This document shows positions 5,916 through 9,053 of a DNA stretch of 9,053 nt, one piece after another. Position 1 is the first letter of the stretch. The number at the start of each line of letters is the position of its first letter. The DNA is from CAWDPQ01 sp049642465 (GTDB lineage Bacteria > Acidobacteriota > Vicinamibacteria > Vicinamibacterales > 2-12-FULL-66-21), in the NCBI GenBank assembly GCA_049642465.1, contig JBAROV010000025.1, positions 1 to 9,053 on the forward strand. Reading direction: 5' to 3'. The position numbers and the translations under genes were made by a program. The notes under the pieces are model-generated. The model worked only from the letters and a program-made list of their open reading frames with translations, searched no databases and was not told the origin of the DNA.

Positions 5916-7057
5916 TTTCCTTTCGGAAAATCCACCACTTTCGCTCGAGCGCGATCGCGCTTGGTGGCACCTTGCCCTTTTTTTGCCCTTTTGGCGGTCG
6001 GCGCATCGAGCAGCCCGATTTCCGCGGACAAGTACGCGGGCGACAGGTGCGCGTAGCGCATCACCATCCGGAGGCCGCGATGGCCGAGAAGCTCGGCGAC
6101 CGCGCGGAGTGAGGCGCCGCGCATCATCAGCCACGAGGCAAAGGTGTGCCGGAGGTCATGCCAGGTGAAATCCTTGATCTTGGCCATCTCGAGCGCCGTG
6201 TGAAAGGCGTTCTTCACGCTCGCGACGGGATGGCCGACTTGGCGCCCAGTCCGATGGGGAAAGACGTGGGGAGAATCCGGCATGCGGCGAGCGTGAAGTT
6301 GCTGCAGGGTGAGGACCGCGCTCTTGTTCAACGGGATCGAATGGGGCCGCCCGCTCTTGGTCCGCGGGATCCGAACGACGCTGTTCAAGAAGTCCACATG
6401 ATCCCACTTCAGGTTGAAGAGGTTCCCGCGGCGCAGCCCAGTGTGAACGGAGAGAATGATCTTTTCGGGCAGGTCCGGTGAGTGGTCAATCGTTCTAGCC
6501 GCGTCGATCAGCCGGTGGTACTCGGTTTCCGTCAGGTAGCGCAGGCGGGCGTTATCGTCATTGAAGAACTTGACTCGACGAACGGGATTGGATATCGCCA
6601 GACCCCGGCCGATGCACCAGTTGAAGAACGACTTCAAGACGGCCAGGTCTTTGTCGACCGTGCTATGGGCGACTTGCTGCGAGCGGCGGAGCTTCACATC
6701 CTCGACCTGCGCGGTTGAGATCTTCACGAGCAGCTTTCCAGTATCGAGGTGCGCTTCCCAAACCTTTAGCGCCGGCTCGACGTACGTAGTGTGCGCGCGG
6801 TTCTGGATTTTCGAGTACTCCCGATACTCGCCGAGCGCCGTCGCGAACGTCACGTTCTTGGGGGCTTGCTCGTTCCAGGCGCCGCTCTCGATCCTGGTCT
6901 GTTCGGTCGACCATTGACGCATCGCTTCTCGTTCGCGCCGAAACCGCCGTCGGCGCCGTGCGCCATCCGGGTACCGAATCTCAACCAGCCACCGACTCGT
7001 CCGAGGATCCCACACCGGGCCCCTCGAGAAGTCGCGGTTCCTGCGTTCGTCGTCCAT
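5852..7057 (-). CDS. int: Tyrosine recombinase/integrase, C-terminus encoded by tRNA antisense
   Basis: The 401-aa phage-type integrase recombines the element at the tRNA. It has an arm-binding-like N-terminal region rich in Arg (about 10-60), a SAM-like core-binding domain (about 70-163), and a catalytic domain (about 170-350). The complete catalytic set is visible: R209 (TGLRRGN), K234 (TKSGRP), H300 and R303 (HDLRH), H326 (LGHRG) and nucleophile Y335 (RYAHLS). The Glu usual in TGxRRGE is Asn. A basic linker follows, and the last 20 residues (ending WTRTRNPPVNSRMLYH) lie within tRNA-Asn in antisense, with the stop in its D arm. An in-frame ATG at 7108 would add 17 residues. I prefer 7057 because the shorter form starts beside the first ordered region, although its ribosome site is weak (AAAGG). 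It overlaps the HTH gene by 77 or 128 nt. Confidence 0.93.
   Translation of the reverse strand: MDDERRNRDFSRGPVWDPRTSRWLVEIRYPDGARRRRRFRREREAMRQWSTEQTRIESGAWNEQAPKNVTFATALGEYREYSKIQNRAHTTYVEPALKVWEAHLDTGKLLVKISTAQVEDVKLRRSQQVAHSTVDKDLAVLKSFFNWCIGRGLAISNPVRRVKFFNDDNARLRYLTETEYHRLIDAARTIDHSPDLPEKIILSVHTGLRRGNLFNLKWDHVDFLNSVVRIPRTKSGRPHSIPLNKSAVLTLQQLHARRMPDSPHVFPHRTGRQVGHPVASVKNAFHTALEMAKIKDFTWHDLRHTFASWLMMRGASLRAVAELLGHRGLRMVMRYAHLSPAYLSAEIGLLDAPTAKRAKKGQGATKRDRARAKVVDFPKGNGSSAWTRTRNPPVNSRMLYH
5881..5915. other. Probable attachment site core (integrase-proximal junction) in the 3' half of tRNA-Asn
   Basis: Tyrosine integrases commonly recombine within the anticodon or T-arm to 3'-end segment of tRNA genes, and the adjacent integrase reads directly into this tRNA. 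The exact core cannot be fixed because the matching direct repeat at the far end of the element lies outside the window. The position is inferred from family knowledge and gene orientation. Confidence 0.55.
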
Positions 7058-7268
7058 GGTGCGCCTTTGCTTTGATCGTACAGTCTGCCAAGAAATGATC
7101 AAGCACACTTTGCCTGATTCGCACGCTGCCGTTGCCGTACTTCACGACGTCGATCTTGCGGTCCGAGATCCAATGCCTCAGCGTCCAGGGCCGGATGCCG
7201 AGGTACTCTGCCGCGTCCCTCACCTTCAGCAGCTCGCCGGACCGCCGTTCCCTGATGTGCTCCGACAT
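6981..7268 (-). CDS. Excisionase-like helix-turn-helix DNA-binding protein
   Basis: This 95-aa protein has a MerR/excisionase-type winged helix at about residues 13-62. LLKVRDAAEYLGIRPWTLRHW is the two-helix recognition unit, followed by VVKYGNGSVRIRQSVLDHFL as wing and following helix. Its place directly upstream of the integrase on the same strand points to a directionality factor (Xis) or regulator of integrase expression. A purine-rich ribosome site (GGAAGGGG, 7274-7281) lies before the ATG. The C-terminal third (after about residue 66) has low-complexity character and overlaps the integrase reading frame, so translation of the two may be coupled. A hairpin at 7292-7316 precedes the gene in its transcript. 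Confidence 0.82.
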   Translation of the reverse strand: MSEHIRERRSGELLKVRDAAEYLGIRPWTLRHWISDRKIDVVKYGNGSVRIRQSVLDHFLADCTIKAKAHHGRRTQEPRLLEGPGVGSSDESVAG

Positions 7269-7291
7269 CGATCACCCCTTCCGAATCCCCA

Positions 7292-7316
7292 GGACGCCAC
7301 CCAGAGGGTGACGTCC
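7292..7316 (-). promoter_or_regulatory. Hairpin in the leader of the excisionase-like gene
   Basis: Arms 7292-7302 and 7306-7316 form 11 pairs around a 3-nt loop. As minus-strand RNA all 11 positions pair (10 Watson-Crick plus one G-U); as plus-strand RNA one position is a C-A mismatch. The stem ends about 11 nt before the ribosome site at 7274-7281 and lies in the 68-nt gap after the SpoVG-like gene. No U-run follows on minus, so an attenuating or stabilising leader structure is more likely than an intrinsic terminator. Confidence 0.5.
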
Positions 7317-7336
7317 AGGAGATTTTGTTTCCGGCG

Positions 7337-7639
7337 CTACGATGCAGCCTCCTCGGCCTGTTCAAACTCCGCGTAAGCCTGCAACACGAGATCGCGAATC
7401 CGATCCTGTGCGCTCGTGTCGGCGATGGGCCGCAGCAACGCGAAGCTGCGCCGCTCACCGTTCACTGCGTACTGCCGAGCCGGGAAAGTGACGTTGCGCC
7501 CGTTGCCGGTACGGCGCTCCCACACGGAGAAGCCGATCAGCTTCAGGCCCTCGAGCACGCCGTCAACGAAGTGCAGCTCGGCATCGGCAAGTTTGCCGGC
7601 CGGGTTGCCTTTGTCGTTCGGGACGATTTTCACGACCAT
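7337..7639 (-). CDS. SpoVG-like small protein (hypothetical)
   Basis: The 100-aa product appears to be a divergent member of the SpoVG family, small RNA/DNA-binding regulators. The support is a shared layout: a strand pair around GFSVWERR, a NVTFPARQ segment where SpoVG has FVAMPSKR, then RSFALLRPI, and a C-terminal helix RIRDLVLQAYAEFEQ comparable to KIQDAVLNEYHRL. This is judged by eye and remains tentative. The start at 7639 is set by an ideal AGGAGGT 5 nt upstream; an in-frame extension to 7765 overlaps the preceding gene and is not protein-like. A small 5-bp hairpin (CCGCC/GGCGG, 7659-7672) lies just before that ribosome site. It is in the same-strand run between the unknown 122-aa gene and the HTH gene. 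Confidence 0.75.
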   Translation of the reverse strand: MVVKIVPNDKGNPAGKLADAELHFVDGVLEGLKLIGFSVWERRTGNGRNVTFPARQYAVNGERRSFALLRPIADTSAQDRIRDLVLQAYAEFEQAEEAAS

Positions 7640-7691
7640 GATGGACCTCCTGAGAAGCCCGCCTTTGGGCGGACGGTTGACATGGACGCGG

Positions 7692-8060
7692 TCATGCCGC
7701 GCCCTCACTAGCCGTGGGAGCCTGAAGGCGTTGCCACAACCAGTGCTGCAGCGTGTTGAGACCAACGAGCACGGGATCCGCAGGTAGCAGCAGGTGCTGG
7801 TTACCTCGGTAACGCGCGCGTTGCCAGGCGAGCTCCATCGCGTCGACGAGAATCAGCCGTGCCGGTATTCGTCCGCGGACCTCGTTTAACGTGAGAGGGT
7901 CTGCAGCGAAACCCGATACCTCTGAGAAATCCGCGGCGTGGAGCGTGACCGTTGCCGGTGTATCGAGTTCGGCCGCTGCCGTCGTGACGAACGCGAAGTA
8001 GACGCGTGTGTGGTGGCCGATCGTCACCGTGATGCTGGGTGTGAGCGACCTGTGCAACAT
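7692..8060 (-). CDS. Hypothetical protein of the element
   Basis: I do not recognise this 122-aa protein. It starts MLHRSLTPSITVTIG with beta-strand character to about residue 50 and continues with probable helices (ILVDAMELAWQRARY, LNTLQHWLWQRLQA). It has no cysteine, signal peptide or membrane segment, so it is probably cytoplasmic. The start at 8060 is supported by AGGAGAAG (8066-8073), with a further GGAGGA just upstream of it. The frame stays open to 8225, but that part crosses the large palindrome and is unlikely to be translated. It lies 52 nt before the SpoVG-like gene and 164 nt after the RadC-like gene. Confidence 0.68.
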   Translation of the reverse strand: MLHRSLTPSITVTIGHHTRVYFAFVTTAAAELDTPATVTLHAADFSEVSGFAADPLTLNEVRGRIPARLILVDAMELAWQRARYRGNQHLLLPADPVLVGLNTLQHWLWQRLQAPTASEGAA

Positions 8061-8086
8061 GGGACTTCTCCTTCCTCCGAAATCTC

Positions 8087-8217
8087 CCGACGCTCCGATA
8101 AATGCCCGCCCTTGGAAGTGCGGAGGGCGAGTCAAGGCCCGCGCCAGCGGCGAGCGCAGCGAGCGAAGGCTTGACGCGACCGAGCGCTTCCACAGAATTC
8201 GCATGTCGGAGCGGCGG
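8087..8217. repeat. Long imperfect palindrome filling the gap between two element genes
   Basis: Successive arm pairs share one centre near 8152.5. They are 8087-8098 with 8206-8217 (11 of 12), ATGC 8102-8105 with 8201-8204, TGGAAG 8113-8118 with 8187-8192, and GTCAAG 8131-8136 with 8170-8175. Scattered further pairs occur between 8119-8130 and 8176-8186. The apex holds CGCC-AGC-GGCG (8142-8152) and a GCGAGCG direct repeat. It could be a structured RNA, a single-strand-folded recombination or replication site, or a degenerate small inverted-repeat element. No target-site duplication is seen. Confidence 0.7.
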
Positions 8218-8224
8218 CCTGTCA

Positions 8225-8746
8225 TTACCTGGCTCGGGGTGCGACTCCCATCAGTCCCGATTCGCGAAAGCTGTAGTACCGGTGCTCGTCACCGACGATG
8301 AGGTGATCGAGCAGGGGCATGTCGAGGACGTCCGCCGCGGCACACAAACGCAGTGTGAGCCGGGCATCGTCCGGGCTGGGAGTGGGATCGCCGCTTGGGT
8401 GGTTGTGGACAACCATCAGACCGGTCGTTCCTGGTGTCAGACACGCGGGAACGAAGACATCCGGCATCGAGACTGGAGTGCTTGCGCGCGTGCCGCGCGA
8501 GAGCACATGCCAGGCAAGGAGGCGATTCTTCGTCGAAAGGCACGCAACGCCGAAGACCTCAACGGGTTGATCTGCGAGGAGCGGTGCGAGGACAGCGGCG
8601 GCGGTCCGTGGATCCTTCAAAACCACGGTCGGAACGCCTATGACGCGTCCGTCCGTATCGCGGAGCGGACGATAGGCGCACACGAACTCGCGCACCCGAT
8701 GGCGGCGAGCCGGTGGAGTAGGCGTCCTTGACGGTTCGTTCAACAT
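8225..8746 (-). CDS. RadC-family JAB/JAMM domain protein, lacking the N-terminal domain of full-length RadC
   Basis: This 173-aa protein consists essentially of the RadC/MPN+ domain. The JAMM metal site is complete: E63 (PVEVFG), H114 and H116 in HNHPSGDPTPS, S124 and D127, matching HxHx7SxxD. The closing LLDHLIVGD...YYSFRESG motif is also typical. Full-length RadC is about 225 aa with an N-terminal helix-hairpin-helix-like domain; here only about 60 residues precede E63, as in short RadC-like proteins of prophages and islands (YeeS/YkfG type). A metal-dependent peptidase or isopeptidase-like chemistry is predicted from the motif, but the role of RadC-family proteins is unsettled. The start at 8746 has AAAGGA upstream. 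Its ATG overlaps the stop of the preceding ORF by 7 nt, suggesting coupled translation. Confidence 0.9.
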   Translation of the reverse strand: MLNEPSRTPTPPARRHRVREFVCAYRPLRDTDGRVIGVPTVVLKDPRTAAAVLAPLLADQPVEVFGVACLSTKNRLLAWHVLSRGTRASTPVSMPDVFVPACLTPGTTGLMVVHNHPSGDPTPSPDDARLTLRLCAAADVLDMPLLDHLIVGDEHRYYSFRESGLMGVAPRAR

Positions 8747-9053
8747 GAGCGTTTTCCTTTCAGGAGTCGGCGAGCCCGCGGCCCTGAGCACGGTTCACTC
8801 GCTCGTCCGCGACGGCGGTGTCCGCCGTCACGGGGTTTAACGGACGGATTACTGGGGTCTGCCTCAGACGACGCGATCAAGCGTGGGAGTCCGAGTCGCG
8901 TCGCTGTCCGCAGCAGGTCCTGCGGACACCAGCTGTGGCGCAGGAGCAGCGCGATTGCCAGCAGCCGTGGGTACTGACTGGCTGGCAAATGGCCCACAGG
9001 GCCGACGAGGACGTCGAAGTCGTCGCTGATGTGGAGTTCTTCGAGCAGCGCGT
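8740..9053 (-). CDS. Hypothetical protein, 3' end only (5' end outside window)
   Basis: This frame is open from the window edge to a TGA at 8740-8742 that overlaps the RadC-like start codon. The first visible 60 or so residues look protein-like (LLEELHISDDFDVLVGP, then LLAIALLLRHSW). The last 40 are Arg-, Pro- and Gly-rich and look like read-through of non-coding DNA. The other two minus frames both stop near 8860-8885 and have shadow-like composition. It may be the C-terminus of an element gene or a degraded gene. Three perfect 8-bp inverted repeats lie inside it. I recognise no family. Confidence 0.45.
   Translation of the reverse strand, partial: ALLEELHISDDFDVLVGPVGHLPASQYPRLLAIALLLRHSWCPQDLLRTATRLGLPRLIASSEADPSNPSVKPRDGGHRRRGRASEPCSGPRARRLLKGKRSC

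Larger units (their letters stand above)
5852..9053. mobile_element. Integrative element inserted at tRNA-Asn (one end only; right boundary outside window)
   Basis: A tyrosine integrase abutting an intact tRNA gene, with an excisionase-like HTH gene and a run of same-strand small accessory genes (SpoVG-like, unknown, RadC-like), is the layout of a genomic island, integrative plasmid or ICE. No conjugation, replication or phage structural gene is seen in the visible 3.2 kb, so its class cannot be decided. The left edge given is the integrase stop; the true junction lies within the tRNA. Confidence 0.75.

Noticed and set aside
5824..6006. Separate protein with an EPGTLRLTAGCSTIELL tail
   Set aside because: This is the antisense of the tRNA in another frame, a well-known artefact; there is no start context or independent domain.
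8087..8217. Integron attC site
   Set aside because: The palindrome has a suitable size and imperfect pairing, but it contains no GTT or AAC trinucleotide, so the core sites GTTRRRY and RYYYAAC cannot be present.
8087..8217. MITE with target-site duplication
   Set aside because: The arms could be terminal inverted repeats, but flanking bases on the two sides do not match, so insertion of a transposon is not supported, only possible.
8102..8731. 209-aa open frame on plus, antisense to the RadC-like gene
   Set aside because: The opposite strand has an intact JAMM motif, and this frame has no recognisable domain.
1..9053. CRISPR array, rRNA, IS transposase, toxin-antitoxin pair or known defence system
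   Set aside because: No regularly spaced repeats, rRNA signatures, transposase motifs or recognisable toxin/antitoxin or nuclease genes are visible on either strand.

Overview
The window is GC-rich, densely packed bacterial DNA. It most resembles an Acidobacteriota genome, perhaps class Vicinamibacteria. Two features suggest this: an orphan MacB/FtsX-type permease with the N-terminal signature of the acidobacterial duplicated permeases, and a secreted propeller plus fibronectin-III protein of a style common there. The taxonomic call is inference; no rRNA or marker gene is present.

Left part (1-5840), ordinary chromosome. A truncated ABC-type permease (minus, 1-569) diverges from a PAS-LuxR regulator with a cysteine cluster (plus, 789-1481). 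The regulator converges on a large secreted protein (minus, 1509-3707) with seven propeller-like repeats and three fibronectin-III domains. Divergent from that lies a probable two-gene unit on plus: a small secreted protein of unknown function (3902-4429) and a VOC/glyoxalase-fold protein (4455-4826). An atypical short-chain dehydrogenase/reductase (minus, 4850-5674) without the usual catalytic tyrosine follows. I see no shared pathway among these genes.

Right part (5841-9053), one end of an integrated mobile element. A complete tRNA-Asn(GTT) gene (5841-5915) is the probable attachment site. The adjacent tyrosine integrase (minus) reads antisense into the tRNA and stops in its D arm, so its last 20 residues are encoded by tRNA sequence. 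Upstream of it, all on minus, are an excisionase-like HTH protein overlapping the integrase, a SpoVG-like small protein, an unknown 122-aa protein, a RadC-family JAMM protein without the N-terminal domain of full-length RadC, and a partial unknown ORF running off the window. The other element boundary is not in the window.

The most unusual non-coding structure is a roughly 131-bp imperfect palindrome (8087-8217) filling the gap between the RadC-like gene and the next gene. Its separate arm segments all share one centre. A compact hairpin whose full pairing needs a G-U pair possible only in the minus-strand transcript sits just before the excisionase-like gene. No CRISPR array, rRNA, recognisable transposase or known defence system is seen. 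RadC-like, SpoVG-like and unknown small genes beside an integrase are the best candidate for a poorly described accessory module.
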